Below, piece by piece: positions 1 to 9,659 of a stretch of DNA of 64,000 nucleotides. Origin of the DNA: Crocinitomicaceae bacterium (GTDB lineage: Bacteria > Bacteroidota > Bacteroidia > Flavobacteriales_D > Crocinitomicaceae); NCBI GenBank assembly GCA_021740085.1, contig JAIPAL010000001.1:124001-188000 (forward strand), read 5' to 3'. Position 1 is the first letter of the stretch. Each line of letters begins with the position of its first letter. A program made the translations under genes and the position numbers. A model generated the notes under the pieces. That model searched no databases, was not told where the DNA came from, and worked only from the letters and a program-made list of their open reading frames with translations.

Positions 1-309
1 ATGTTTCATGAAGCGCTCATCTTCAGTCGCAATTAAAGCGTCAAAGACGTAAGGAGAAATGTCTTTGTAATTGGCACTTGTTCTATTAATTTGCCAATAG
101 CGCCCCAGTGTATCTCCTTCCTGCCCAAAAATCAATGATGCTTGTAACTCAGGGGGGTTATCTAACATAGAAATCGGAGGTAAATCACTCTCTGATTGAA
201 AAAGCAATAGGCACGAAATAAAAAGGAAGGGAAAAAGTCCCACACTCCAAAAAACGATGGTCATTTTCCTCTTTTTACTATCTGAAAGAGCTAAAGGTGT
301 ACTTTTCAT
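1..309 (-). CDS. Class A penicillin-binding protein (PBP1A-like), N-terminal part, cut by window edge
   Basis: This gene is absent from the ORF track because it runs off base 1; 103 codons are visible. It starts at the ATG read leftwards from 309. The protein has a short basic cytoplasmic tail, one membrane anchor at about residues 17-37, and then the beginning of a family 51 glycosyltransferase domain. The last visible residues, ATEDERFMKH, match the catalytic EDxxFxxH motif of peptidoglycan glycosyltransferases, with the catalytic Glu near residue 96. Class A PBPs polymerise and cross-link peptidoglycan on the outer face of the inner membrane. It lies 24 bases after rodA on the same strand, so it may be co-transcribed with the rod-shape genes, although a weak -7-like TAATTTTA sits four bases before its ATG. 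The transpeptidase half is outside the window, so PBP1A against PBP1C cannot be settled. Confidence 0.85.
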   Translation of the reverse strand, partial: MKSTPLALSDSKKRKMTIVFWSVGLFPFLFISCLLLFQSESDLPPISMLDNPPELQASLIFGQEGDTLGRYWQINRTSANYKDISPYVFDALIATEDERFMKH

Positions 310-333
310 GCCTTAAAATTACAGAATAATCAT

Positions 334-1728
334 TTACAACATGTCTTTTCTTTGACTATCTAATTTGAGTAAAATAAAAATCATTATGCAAAAAGATAAA
401 ATAGAAGATCCACCGTAACTAAAAAACGGAAGCGGGATACCAATAACTGGCGCAAACCCTATGTTCATTCCGATATTAATGGCAAAATGATAAAATAAAA
501 TCATGGCTACACAGTACGCATAAATTCGATTGAACGCCAAACGTTGTCTTTCAGCAATATATATAATTCTCATGAGCATGAAAATATAAATAAATACAAG
601 TAAGATGCTTCCTAAAAACCCCCACTCTTCCGCATAGGGACAAAAGATAAAGTCGGTTTCACTTTCTGGCACGTGGTTACTTTTTAAACTGGAAACAGAA
701 GCTTCTTTGTATCCTTTTCCGAATGCCCCACCTGACCCAACAGCCGCCATAGCCCTGTTGCGATTGTAGTCCCTTCCATCCGGATCTTCTTTTAGGCCTA
801 ATACAAGTTCAATGCGATCCCTTTGATGCTTCGCCAAGCTAGAAAAAGCGGTGGACACAAAAAGGGTAATTCCTGATGTAATAATAAATCCCAGTGCAAT
901 TACCAAAAGAATCCTTGAACGATCTCTTTTTACACTGAATTGACGAATAAATAGCAGGGCTAAAAGTGAAAAAATAAATAAGCTTATGATGATTCCAGTA
1001 GGTCCTTTAAAAGTAGTGTTGGGAAAAAACCAGGGGTGAAAACTTGTATTGCTAAGAACTAAGGTTAAAACACAAAGAAACAAGAAGCAAAATAGTACAG
1101 GGATAAAGTGACTGCCTAGCCATGTTGACTTAAATTTTATTCCGGGAATGGAGTTCAATACCCCCAAAATTATAGGGTCAAAGGTTAATCCCTCACGGTA
1201 CATGACAAAAAGAAAAGAACTAAAAACGACTAATGTTCCAGCGTCCGGTTGCATAGCAACGAGGATAGAGGGAATAAAAAAGATTAAACAAGCCAAAAGA
1301 ACAGTTTTAGTTGTTTGCAATTTAACCACGAGCTCGCTTATATATTTAGATAAGAGGAGTGCAGTAGCAATTTTTGCAAATTCAGCGGGCTGGACACCCA
1401 TTGACCCAACACCAAGCCATGCTCTCGCGCCATTTATTGGTGGCATAAATAGAACAATAACAAGAAGAATTAGCGTAACAAGATAAACAGGAAAGGCCAC
1501 CTTCCTATAAATGTCCGCATCAATTAAAAAAATGAGTAGCCCTGCAAAGAATGAGATGCCTAACCATAAAAGCTGCTTTCCATATTTTTCACTTAGGGCA
1601 AAAATAGCGGGGTGATCTTCGTTAAAAGCAACCGAATAAATGGTTGCCATACCAAAAATAATTAAGATAATAAATGAAACAAATAATGGCCAATCTATAT
1701 TGGTAATGATTGAATCGCTTTTTCTCAT
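334..1728 (-). CDS. rodA: Rod-shape SEDS peptidoglycan glycosyltransferase RodA
   Basis: RodA is the SEDS-family membrane polymerase that makes glycan strands with PBP2 during cell elongation. The 464-residue protein is almost entirely hydrophobic helices. It carries the SEDS signature near the C-terminus (NIGFAPVIGIPLPFFSYGGS) and the conserved region GVQPAEFAKIA near residue 110. It is longer than the roughly 370-residue E. coli protein: an extra hydrophobic stretch lies around residues 190-270, which is common in Bacteroidota RodA. Its ATG overlaps the mrdA stop by four bases, the usual sign of translational coupling with its cognate PBP2. It is the last gene of the mreBCD-mrdA-rodA run before the class A PBP. 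FtsW is the closest alternative, but the position beside mrdA and mreBCD favours RodA. Confidence 0.95.
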   Translation of the reverse strand: MRKSDSIITNIDWPLFVSFIILIIFGMATIYSVAFNEDHPAIFALSEKYGKQLLWLGISFFAGLLIFLIDADIYRKVAFPVYLVTLILLVIVLFMPPINGARAWLGVGSMGVQPAEFAKIATALLLSKYISELVVKLQTTKTVLLACLIFFIPSILVAMQPDAGTLVVFSSFLFVMYREGLTFDPIILGVLNSIPGIKFKSTWLGSHFIPVLFCFLFLCVLTLVLSNTSFHPWFFPNTTFKGPTGIIISLFIFSLLALLFIRQFSVKRDRSRILLVIALGFIITSGITLFVSTAFSSLAKHQRDRIELVLGLKEDPDGRDYNRNRAMAAVGSGGAFGKGYKEASVSSLKSNHVPESETDFIFCPYAEEWGFLGSILLVFIYIFMLMRIIYIAERQRLAFNRIYAYCVAMILFYHFAINIGMNIGFAPVIGIPLPFFSYGGSSILSFCIMIFILLKLDSQRKDML

Positions 1729-3590
1729 GGGCGACGAATATTTGACAATGTTGTTTCAATTATAAGTTTTTCACTATCCTTATTTGTCACTTTATTAAAC
1801 AAGTATTTTTCGATTATTAAACTAGCAATGGGAGCCGCCCAGGCACCCCCAGCCCCAGCATTTTCTACAAAAATCGCCAACGCAATTTTTGGGTTGTCCA
1901 TAGGGGCAAAGGCAATAAAAACAGAATGATCTTGTCCTTGAGAATTTTGTACAGTCCCTGTCTTTCCGCAAACCACCACCTCTTCCAATCGAGCGGCACT
2001 TCCTGTTCCTCCGGGTTCATTTATTACTCTTCTCATCCCCTCAATAACAGAAGAAAAGTGCACCGCATCAACCATTGTTTGATTTCTTTTTAAATAGATT
2101 GGAAGAGGTCCTTTTTTCCCAATCGATTTAACAAAATGAGGGGTGATATACCATCCTTTATTCGCAATTATTGCAGCAATATTTGCCATTTGTAAGGGGG
2201 TTAGTTTTATTTCCCCCTGCCCAATAGATATTGAACGAATGGTTGAAAAAGCCCATTGATTGTGGCCATATATTCGATCATAATATTTAGAGTTAGGTAT
2301 AAGACCGGGGCGTTGACCAGAAATGTCCGTATCTAATTTATTACCCAAACCAAAACTATTCATGTATTTGTGCCATAAATTAAGGCCGATTTCTGCATCT
2401 GCAAAATTGTTGCGTTTTTTTTGTTGCTGAATTATTTTTTTAACCACCGCATAAAAATAGGGATTGCAAGAGTATTGCACCGCTTGGGCTACCCCAGCAG
2501 CGTTCGGATGATCATGACAACCAACGACGCTTTTGTTACATGGAAACCCTGATGTTGAACGAATAACGCCTTCTTGCATAGCGATTAGGGCCTGTACCAA
2601 TTTAAAAATCGATCCCGGGGGGTATTCTGCTTGTAATGGTCTAGGAAAAAGTGGTTTGTTAATGTCTTTTGATAGTTTAGGGTAATTTAAATTAATATTT
2701 TTTCTTCCAACTAATAAATTCGGATCAAAAGTAGGCGCGGACACCATTGTGAGAATTTCCCCTGTTTTAGGTTCGATAGCGACAATACATCCTTTTTTAT
2801 TTTGCATTAATAATTCCCCATAAGCTTGCAAAGTAATGTCCATGCTAAGTGTAAGGCCTGGTGATTGTTTTGCGATGGTATCATATTTTCCATTTGCATA
2901 CGACTCAATGGCATTATTCATCGCTGAGGTAACAACATACTTAATGCCTTTTCTGCCCCTAAGTTCCTTTTCATAAAAGCGCTCGATACCAGAGCGACCT
3001 ATATTGCCCCCAGGCCGATAAAAACGATCTTCCTCTATTTCCTCCCTCGACACCTCGTTTAAATAACCAAGAATATTGGCCCCGTTTGAATAGGGATAGC
3101 TGCGCATGCTTGTCACTTCTTCATAAAAACCCGGGAAATTATCTAAGTGCAAGGCTATAGTTGTTATTTCATCTAATGTGAGTTCCTTTAAAAAAGGATA
3201 GGCTCTTTGTGTTTGATAATTACTTGTCTTTTTACCATTACTTTTGTTGAAATAAACACCCTCCCCTTCTTTTATTTCTTTAAATCGCTCCCTAACCTCT
3301 AGTGGCTTCCAATTAATGAGTTTTCCGAAAGCAACCGTGTCTAATTGAGTGATATTATCTTCGATAAACATCAAGTTATAATATGTTTTGTTAGAAACAA
3401 TTTTCCTCCCATTGCGATCAAATACAACGGCTCTAGGCGGTAAGATCTCCTTGCGTTTTTCTGCGATTTCTTGAGCCCTTAAGACCCAAGTATCATCAAT
3501 TACTTGCATATAAAAAAGCCGTGAAGAATAGAGAACGCCCACGATCAATATAAAAAGAATGATAATATATTTTCTGTTTTCGAGCTTCAT
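1725..3590 (-). CDS. mrdA: Penicillin-binding protein 2, elongation transpeptidase
   Basis: PBP2 is the monofunctional transpeptidase that cross-links the glycan strands made by RodA. The 621-residue protein has an N-terminal membrane anchor (about residues 9-27), a dimerisation/pedestal region to about residue 230, and a transpeptidase domain to about residue 600. All three penicilloyl-serine motifs are visible: SIFK (active serine near residue 326), SCN near 373 and KTGT near 543. Length and motif spacing are normal for PBP2. It starts six bases after the mreD stop and overlaps rodA by four bases, so it sits in one transcription unit with its complex partners. Confidence 0.95.
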   Translation of the reverse strand: MKLENRKYIIILFILIVGVLYSSRLFYMQVIDDTWVLRAQEIAEKRKEILPPRAVVFDRNGRKIVSNKTYYNLMFIEDNITQLDTVAFGKLINWKPLEVRERFKEIKEGEGVYFNKSNGKKTSNYQTQRAYPFLKELTLDEITTIALHLDNFPGFYEEVTSMRSYPYSNGANILGYLNEVSREEIEEDRFYRPGGNIGRSGIERFYEKELRGRKGIKYVVTSAMNNAIESYANGKYDTIAKQSPGLTLSMDITLQAYGELLMQNKKGCIVAIEPKTGEILTMVSAPTFDPNLLVGRKNINLNYPKLSKDINKPLFPRPLQAEYPPGSIFKLVQALIAMQEGVIRSTSGFPCNKSVVGCHDHPNAAGVAQAVQYSCNPYFYAVVKKIIQQQKKRNNFADAEIGLNLWHKYMNSFGLGNKLDTDISGQRPGLIPNSKYYDRIYGHNQWAFSTIRSISIGQGEIKLTPLQMANIAAIIANKGWYITPHFVKSIGKKGPLPIYLKRNQTMVDAVHFSSVIEGMRRVINEPGGTGSAARLEEVVVCGKTGTVQNSQGQDHSVFIAFAPMDNPKIALAIFVENAGAGGAWAAPIASLIIEKYLFNKVTNKDSEKLIIETTLSNIRRP

Positions 3591-3596
3591 TCTTCT

Positions 3597-4109
3597 TTAT
3601 TTATTACTGCGTTTCACTAATAGTATCTGCAGAAGTATACTCACTAAATAGATGAATATAAAAGAAAGGACGACTTTTTGGAAGGTGTATAAGAAACCAT
3701 TAAACGAAAAAGCTTCTAGCATAAAAAACCATAGGTTATGAATAAAAAGAAGCAACCCAAACGTTGAGATAAACCATAAATGGCCCATGTCAAGGTAGGT
3801 AGGTTTTTTTAAGAAATCATAATTCTCCCGCGGGGCAAACACCTTAAATATTGCTGGGCGACAATAGGCCATTAAAAGCAAAGAGGAGGTATGAAGCCCG
3901 TATGTGTTAGAAAAAACATCTACGAAAATACCCATCCCAAAAGCAATCATTAAAAGGATAATTATATTCATTTCAAAAGGCAACAGCATAATGTATAATG
4001 GACACATCAATAAGTGTATCCCAAAACCAAACTCTAGTTGGTTAAAGATGAAAATTTGAAGAAAAACAAATAACACAAATCTGGCTGTGTTTACTACAAT
4101 TACGTTCAT
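3597..4109 (-). CDS. mreD: Rod shape-determining protein MreD
   Basis: MreD is a small integral membrane protein of the elongasome that works with MreC and RodA-PBP2. The 170-residue product has about five hydrophobic helices and little else, which fits the family in size and composition. Sequence similarity in MreD is low, so the call rests largely on position: it lies between mreC (two bases upstream) and mrdA (six bases downstream), the canonical order. The stretch GMGIFVDVFSNTYGLH resembles the conserved GxxxDxxxxxxxG segment of the family. Confidence 0.88.
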   Translation of the reverse strand: MNVIVVNTARFVLFVFLQIFIFNQLEFGFGIHLLMCPLYIMLLPFEMNIIILLMIAFGMGIFVDVFSNTYGLHTSSLLLMAYCRPAIFKVFAPRENYDFLKKPTYLDMGHLWFISTFGLLLFIHNLWFFMLEAFSFNGFLYTFQKVVLSFIFIYLVSILLQILLVKRSNK

Positions 4110-4111
4110 GT

Positions 4112-4954
4112 TTATTGTCTAGTATTGTCTTTTTGAAGTTCATTTTCGAGCAAGTGTTGCTCTTTCATTAATAAGTTTTTTATTACATAGACACGGTCCA
4201 GCCTACGATAATCCTCACTAAAACGGATAACCACCTCCCACAAGGGCTTTCCTTCAACGGGCAGTAATTTCTCTACATAACCAACCAGTAATCCCTTAGG
4301 AAAAATACCCGCGCCACCTCGGGTAACTACTTTAGATCCCTTTTTGATACTAAGGTCATTTGTTATACCAGTAATCGACCCGTGTCTTGGGTCTTTACCA
4401 TCCCACTTTAGAATACCATACAACCCAATTGGTAAGACCAAAACATCAATATTAATATCTTTGGTTAATACGGATTTTACCACGGAATAGTGAGGACTCG
4501 TATTGTGCACGACGCCTATAACGCCCTTCTGAGAAAACACCCCCATGCCGCGTTCAATTCCTTGAAGTTCCCCAGCATCAAGGGTAAAATAATTGTTTAT
4601 TTTACTTGTGTTTGAATTAATGATTAAGCAAGAAATAAAATCATATTGTTGTTCGTAAACGGTATCGGCAACGTGAAATTTATAGCGGTTAACTTGATAT
4701 AAATTATTGAGACTTAATTTTCGAAGTCGAACATTTTCATCTTGAAGTTTTTTATTTGAGTTTTCCAACTCAAAATGTTTCATAATTGAATACCGAAACC
4801 CAAAAAACTTTCCCCCGACAAAAGAAGCACTTGTTAGGTATTGGCTATTGGGAAAGCTTAAATATTGCACATAGGTACTTATAGCAAAAATTTGTAAGCC
4901 TATAAAAACTAAGAAAACGCGAAAGCGCCTAAAAAAGGCAATTAGTTGTTGCAT
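4112..4954 (-). CDS. mreC: Rod shape-determining protein MreC
   Basis: MreC is a membrane-anchored periplasmic protein that links the MreB filament to the peptidoglycan synthases. The product (280 residues from the chosen ATG at 4954; the ORF track starts two codons earlier at a TTG) has a membrane helix at about residues 10-28. A predicted coiled coil follows (LENSNKKLQDENVRLRKLS), then the beta-rich MreC core with the motif GVVGVV-like KGVIGVVHNTSPHYS. Lengths and domain order are typical. The C-terminal tail after about residue 255 is charged and probably disordered. It is the second gene of the mre operon, 60 bases after the mreB stop by this start. Confidence 0.93.
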   Translation of the reverse strand: MQQLIAFFRRFRVFLVFIGLQIFAISTYVQYLSFPNSQYLTSASFVGGKFFGFRYSIMKHFELENSNKKLQDENVRLRKLSLNNLYQVNRYKFHVADTVYEQQYDFISCLIINSNTSKINNYFTLDAGELQGIERGMGVFSQKGVIGVVHNTSPHYSVVKSVLTKDINIDVLVLPIGLYGILKWDGKDPRHGSITGITNDLSIKKGSKVVTRGGAGIFPKGLLVGYVEKLLPVEGKPLWEVVIRFSEDYRRLDRVYVIKNLLMKEQHLLENELQKDNTRQ

Positions 4955-5014
4955 GTACAAAAATAGAAAAGTAAGCGGAATTAAGAGCGGTAAAGGATAG
5001 AAATATAAGCCCTT

Positions 5015-6040
5015 TTAGTCTCTGATAAGGAATTGGTACCTCGAAATATTTTTCAGCGCGATACTTGTTCCTCTTGCAACTGCTCTTAGCGGATCTTCTG
5101 CAATATGCACCGGCAATTTGGTTTTTGCAGATATTCGCTTATCCAAACCCCTTAACATAGAACCACCTCCCGCTAAATAAATACCGGTTTTATAAATGTC
5201 TGCAGACAATTCAGGTGGAGTCATTTCCAAGGCACTTAAAATAGCCTCTTCAATTTTAGAGATGGTTTTATCTAATGCGCTAGCGACTTCATCATAGGTA
5301 ACAATTATTTCTTTAGGTATTCCGGTCATTAAATCCCGGCCTCTAACCGCATAGGGATTCGGTGGATTTTCTAATTCGGTCAATGCCGATCCCACTTCTA
5401 TTTTAATTTGTTCGGCTGTTCGTTCTCCTACTAAAATGTTATGCTGTCTTCGCATATATTCTTCAATATCATTGGTGAAATCATCACCCGCAATACGAAT
5501 TGATTTATCACAGACAATACCACCAAGTGCAATAACGGCGATTTCTGAGGTTCCGCCCCCTATATCGATGATCATATTTCCCATTGGCTCTTCCACATCA
5601 ATTCCTATCCCTATTGCCGCAGCCATGGGTTCGTGAATTAGATACACCTCTTTAGCACCAGCATGTTCAGCAGAATCTCTAACGGCTCTTTTCTCAACTT
5701 CGGTAATACCTGAAGGGATACAGATAACCATTCTTAAACTAGGGTTAAACAAGCTTCTTCCCGGGTTAATCATCTTGATCATACCGCGAATCATTTGTTC
5801 AGCGCTCTGGAAGTCGGCAATAACACCATCCTTTAACGGACGAACAGTCTCAATTAACTTGTGGGTTTTTCCGTGCATTTGTTGCGCTTTTTTTCCAATT
5901 GCAACAATTTTTCCGGTTTGAATGTCTCTGGCAACAATGGAAGGTTCATCAACTACTACCTTATCATTCCAGATAATTAGTGTATTGGCCGTTCCCAAGT
6001 CAATAGCAATTTCTTGCGTTAAAAAACTAAATAGCCCCAT
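5015..6040 (-). CDS. mreB: Rod shape-determining actin homologue MreB
   Basis: MreB is the bacterial actin that forms membrane-bound filaments and orients lateral wall synthesis. The 341-residue protein starts with the short amphipathic MGLFSFLTQEIAIDLGTANT, which includes the first phosphate-binding loop. It has the second phosphate loop (IDIGGGTSEIAVI, about residue 160) and the C-terminal adenosine motif (YLAGGGSMLRGLDKRI, about residue 290). It is full length. It is the first gene of the minus-strand shape operon, 78 bases downstream of purH. That gap has no clear terminator, so it could be co-transcribed with purH or have its own promoter. Confidence 0.97.
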   Translation of the reverse strand: MGLFSFLTQEIAIDLGTANTLIIWNDKVVVDEPSIVARDIQTGKIVAIGKKAQQMHGKTHKLIETVRPLKDGVIADFQSAEQMIRGMIKMINPGRSLFNPSLRMVICIPSGITEVEKRAVRDSAEHAGAKEVYLIHEPMAAAIGIGIDVEEPMGNMIIDIGGGTSEIAVIALGGIVCDKSIRIAGDDFTNDIEEYMRRQHNILVGERTAEQIKIEVGSALTELENPPNPYAVRGRDLMTGIPKEIIVTYDEVASALDKTISKIEEAILSALEMTPPELSADIYKTGIYLAGGGSMLRGLDKRISAKTKLPVHIAEDPLRAVARGTSIALKNISRYQFLIRD

Positions 6041-6118
6041 TGTTCTCGTGTAAAATATGATTTATAGTAATTACTGCAAAGAAAAAACAAAAAAAAGGAT
6101 TTTTCTAATAAAACAAAG

Positions 6119-7648
6119 TTAATGTTTAAAATGTCGTATTCCTGAAAAAACCATGGTCATTTTATTTTGATCACAAAAGTCTATTGACAAGCTGTCTTTT
6201 ATTGATCCCCCAGGATGAATAACGGATGTAACACCCGATTTAAAAGCAATTTCAACACAATCAGGAAATGGAAAAAAGGCATCACTAGCCATGGACGCCC
6301 CGGTTAAATCAAAGCCAAAATGTGCTGCTTTATGAATTGCTTGCGCAAGGGCATCAACCCGCGAAGTTTGTCCTGTTCCACTGGCAATTAAGGTGAGGTT
6401 TTTCGCTAATACAATCGTATTTGACTTCGTATGCTTTGCTATTTTATTGGCAAAAATCAAGTCTTTTAATTCTTGGTTGGTTGGTTGTAGGATTGTTTTA
6501 ACTTCCAGCATCTCTTCTGACACGGATATTTCATCTCGTTCTTGTTGTAAAATACCATTTAATGCTGTCCTAAATTGTGTTTTGGGTAAAACGTTTGTTT
6601 TTTGGACAAGCAAAATCCTATTTTTCTTCGATTTTAATAGAACTAAGGCATCTTCTTCATATGAGGGAGCGATTAATACTTCAAAGAACAATTCATTTAT
6701 TTTACTTGCCGTATTGATGTCAATACCCCGATTGCTAATTAATACTCCGCCAAATGCGCTTAATGGATCTGCCGCAAGCGCTTTTGAGAAGGCAAGTTCG
6801 GTTGTTTCAGCGCTTGCTACTCCGCAAGGATTGTTGTGCTTTAATATGGCGAATGTGGGACCTTCTTTTGTAAACTCACTCATTAAATTTACTGCAGCAT
6901 CAATGTCCAAAATGTTATTAAAAGAAAGTTCCTTGCCGTACAACTTGTCAAAAAAGAGGTTCATGTCCCCAAAAAACACCCCTTTTTGATGTGGATTTTC
7001 GCCGTAACGCAGAACCGTTTTTTGCTGTACGCTTTGTTTGAAATTATCGAATGGATCAGCTGAAAAATACGAATAAATCATACTGTCGTAATGGGAAGAC
7101 ATATTAAAGGCTTCTGCCGCGAATAAACGCCGTTGCTCTAAACTTAACTTCCCTTCTTGTTCGTGAAATAGCGTTGTAAAATGATCATAATGGTTTCTAG
7201 AAGCAATAACGGTAACATCTTCGAAGTTTTTCGCTGCCGCTCGTATTAATGAAATGCCACCAATGTCAATTTTTTCTATAATTTCTTCTTCTTCCAATTT
7301 TAACTGAACGGCTTCTTCAAAGGGGTATAGATCCACCACAACCAAATCAATTGCGCTGATATTATGTTTTTTTATAGTTTCAACATCTGATGGATTATTT
7401 CTTCTATGTAAAATACCCCCAAAAACACCGGGGTGTAAGGTTTTAACACGCCCGCCCAGAATTTCAGGGAAATGGGTGATTTCTTCTATAGAAATAGCTT
7501 CAATGCCCAACTCACGAATAAAAGTTAATGTCCCACCGGTTGAATAAATTCGAACATTTTGACGGTTTAATTCCCGCACAAGCTCCTCTAGGCCATCTTT
7601 GTAGAAAACAGATATTAATGCACTCTCAATTTTTTTATATTCACTCAT
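6119..7648 (-). CDS. purH: Bifunctional AICAR formyltransferase / IMP cyclohydrolase PurH
   Basis: PurH catalyses the last two steps of de novo IMP synthesis in the cytoplasm: formylation of AICAR with 10-formyl-THF and ring closure of FAICAR. The N-terminal MGS-like cyclohydrolase domain covers about residues 1-140 (STGGTLTFIRELGIEA; GGRVKTLHPGVFGGILHRR). The C-terminal transformylase domain follows, with LRYGENPHQKGVFFG near residue 195, the lysine-histidine pair in LKHNNPCGVAS near 270, and a C-terminal SDAFFPFPDCVE. The length of 509 is normal. Its neighbour mreB is an arrangement I know from other Bacteroidota. A perfect TAAATTTG box lies 20 bases before the ATG. Confidence 0.96.
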   Translation of the reverse strand: MSEYKKIESALISVFYKDGLEELVRELNRQNVRIYSTGGTLTFIRELGIEAISIEEITHFPEILGGRVKTLHPGVFGGILHRRNNPSDVETIKKHNISAIDLVVVDLYPFEEAVQLKLEEEEIIEKIDIGGISLIRAAAKNFEDVTVIASRNHYDHFTTLFHEQEGKLSLEQRRLFAAEAFNMSSHYDSMIYSYFSADPFDNFKQSVQQKTVLRYGENPHQKGVFFGDMNLFFDKLYGKELSFNNILDIDAAVNLMSEFTKEGPTFAILKHNNPCGVASAETTELAFSKALAADPLSAFGGVLISNRGIDINTASKINELFFEVLIAPSYEEDALVLLKSKKNRILLVQKTNVLPKTQFRTALNGILQQERDEISVSEEMLEVKTILQPTNQELKDLIFANKIAKHTKSNTIVLAKNLTLIASGTGQTSRVDALAQAIHKAAHFGFDLTGASMASDAFFPFPDCVEIAFKSGVTSVIHPGGSIKDSLSIDFCDQNKMTMVFSGIRHFKH

Positions 7649-7667
7649 TTCTAATAAAATTAAGCAA

Positions 7668-7675
7668 CAAATTTA
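7668..7675 (-). promoter_or_regulatory. Bacteroidota -7 promoter box for purH
   Basis: Read on the minus strand the sequence is TAAATTTG, a perfect match to the Bacteroidota -7 consensus TAnnTTTG, ending 19 bases before the purH ATG. I do not see a convincing -33 TTG at the standard spacing. The box may drive purH and possibly the downstream mre operon. Confidence 0.5.
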
Positions 7676-7761
7676 CGCCATATTTATGGGATGTTTACTT
7701 ATGTTTTTTGCGAAAAACAGCCCCGCGTAACAATAAGTTAATCTTTTGGTAATTTTACTGC

Positions 7762-9657
7762 ATGAAAACGTTTTATTCTTTTAGCAAACCAATCCTCCGA
7801 TTCTGTTTGTTTTGGTTGCTTCTTTTTACTCTACAGCGCCTTATTTTCTTCATCACTCATTATAAAGAAGTTCCAGATTCTGTTGGTATAATAAATAGCT
7901 GTATGGCGTTTATTTATTCACTCCGTTTAGATATGGCTACCATTGCCTTTCTAGTTGCCCCATATATTCTATTAAAGTCTATCCATAATAATTTTGAAAG
8001 GCGATGGATGGTCTACTTGTTGAAATCGATTGTGTATGCGGAAATAGTTGTGGTGTCAGCGATTCATAGTGGCGAAGTTATTTCTTATTTTGAATGGGGC
8101 CACAAACTTACGTCACGTGTTTTCATGCATCTTTCCATGCCAGATGAGGTGGTTCGTACGGCAGCCGCTTCTTCTATTCTCTACTTTATTATTCTACTAA
8201 TTATTGAATTATGTCTCGGGTTTTATTTAGTGAAAAAAGCGAATTTATTTATTAATACTCCCCAAGGACTCGAAAAAAGAAGATGGGTCTTTATCGCGCA
8301 TTCTGTTTTAACCATCTTTATAGGCCTAAGTTTAAGTCTTGTAATGGCACGTGGAGGACTGCAGCAGATCCCGATTAATATAGATTCCGCCTATTTTTCG
8401 GAGCATCAAATCATGAATGATATTTCGGTTAATTCTGCCTATTTTTTTGGTAACAGCTTTGTTTTATTCAATAAAAGCGATGCAGCGGATCACCTACCAA
8501 AACTAAAGCCTGGCGAAGCAGAAAAGACAACAAATGACCTTTATGCTTTCGATCGCAGCCACCAAAACAATTTTATAAGCAGCTCAAAACCAAACGTCGT
8601 TCTTATTATTTTAGAGGGTTGGTCTGCCAATGCAATGGGAAGTATTCACCCTGGAAACACAGCAACACCTTATTTTGATCAATTAGCAAAAGAGGGAGTT
8701 TTATTCACAAATATTTTCGCTACAAATACAACGTCTGAAATTGGGAATACATCAATATTCGCGGGTTACCCCAGTATTCCTGAAACGGCCATTTCTCTTT
8801 ATCCGGAAAAACATAGAAATCTCCCCACCATTAATGAGAAACTTAAAAAACAAGGGTATTCAACGCGGTATTTATTTAGTGGAGACTTGAAATATGGAAA
8901 CATAAAAGGGTTTTTAATGGAACACGGATTTGATAAATTAAAAGACGAAAATGATTTTCCTAGTGGGCTAAAAAAAGGAAAGTTAAATTATTATGACAAA
9001 GACTTATATAACTTTTTATTGGCGGAAATCAAGACGGCAAAACAACCATTTCTTCAATGCGCCTTTACGGGCAGTACGCACTCTCCATATGACCACCCAA
9101 AAGCTAGTAAGCCCAAGTTCTCGGGGGAGGAATGCAATTATTTAAACTCGATGATTTATGCGGACAAATGCTTGGCGGAATTTATCGCGAAAAGTAAAAA
9201 GTGTGAATGGTATAAAAACACCGTTTTTGTAATTTTGTCAGACCATGGTCACGCCAGCCCAGGGATTAATTCACCCTTTGAAACGGCATTTTTTAATATC
9301 CCCTTATTGATTTATGGTGAACCAATTTCTCAGTCATATCGCGGCAAAAAAATAGAAAAAGTAGGCTCACAAGCAGATTTAGCCGCCACATTGCTAAATC
9401 AATTAGGATTGTCGAGCGAGGAGTTCATTTTTAGTAAAGACCTGATGAGTCCAACAGTAAAGGAATTTGCGTTCTTCTCAACTATTCGAGGATATGGATT
9501 TATTACCCCATTCGGTAGCTTAAGATATAACTTTGACTCGAAGAAAATAATAACAAAAGACCTAATAGATCAAAATGCTTTTTCAAAGGCAAAAAAAGAA
9601 AGTGAGGCTTGTTTTTACCAATTTTTCGAACACTTCCAAAACTTAGATAGCAACTAG
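7762..9657 (+). CDS. LTA synthase-like membrane sulfatase/phosphoglycerol transferase family protein
   Basis: The 631-residue protein has about five N-terminal membrane helices (to residue ~200) and a large extracytoplasmic alkaline phosphatase/sulfatase-fold domain (about 275-560). Visible motifs are NVVLIILEGWSANAMG (metal-binding Glu), NTTSEIGNTSIFAGYPSIPE (likely catalytic Thr near residue 324) and LSDHGHA (metal-binding Asp-His near 492). The architecture matches the LtaS/MdoB-like family, which transfers phosphoglycerol or phosphoethanolamine groups. Bacteroidota lack true lipoteichoic acid, so the acceptor is probably a membrane-derived glycan, lipid A or another envelope component; this is inference. 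It is monocistronic and ends two bases from the end of the convergent nrdA. A near-match -7 box (TAATTTTA) lies four bases before the ATG. Confidence 0.8.
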   Translation: MKTFYSFSKPILRFCLFWLLLFTLQRLIFFITHYKEVPDSVGIINSCMAFIYSLRLDMATIAFLVAPYILLKSIHNNFERRWMVYLLKSIVYAEIVVVSAIHSGEVISYFEWGHKLTSRVFMHLSMPDEVVRTAAASSILYFIILLIIELCLGFYLVKKANLFINTPQGLEKRRWVFIAHSVLTIFIGLSLSLVMARGGLQQIPINIDSAYFSEHQIMNDISVNSAYFFGNSFVLFNKSDAADHLPKLKPGEAEKTTNDLYAFDRSHQNNFISSSKPNVVLIILEGWSANAMGSIHPGNTATPYFDQLAKEGVLFTNIFATNTTSEIGNTSIFAGYPSIPETAISLYPEKHRNLPTINEKLKKQGYSTRYLFSGDLKYGNIKGFLMEHGFDKLKDENDFPSGLKKGKLNYYDKDLYNFLLAEIKTAKQPFLQCAFTGSTHSPYDHPKASKPKFSGEECNYLNSMIYADKCLAEFIAKSKKCEWYKNTVFVILSDHGHASPGINSPFETAFFNIPLLIYGEPISQSYRGKKIEKVGSQADLAATLLNQLGLSSEEFIFSKDLMSPTVKEFAFFSTIRGYGFITPFGSLRYNFDSKKIITKDLIDQNAFSKAKKESEACFYQFFEHFQNLDSN

Positions 9658-9659
9658 TT

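Noticed and set aside
6393-6989. 198-residue plus-strand ORF antisense to purH
   Set aside because: It lies entirely within the well-supported purH gene in the opposite direction, has no domain or start context, and its composition is that expected of an antisense shadow.
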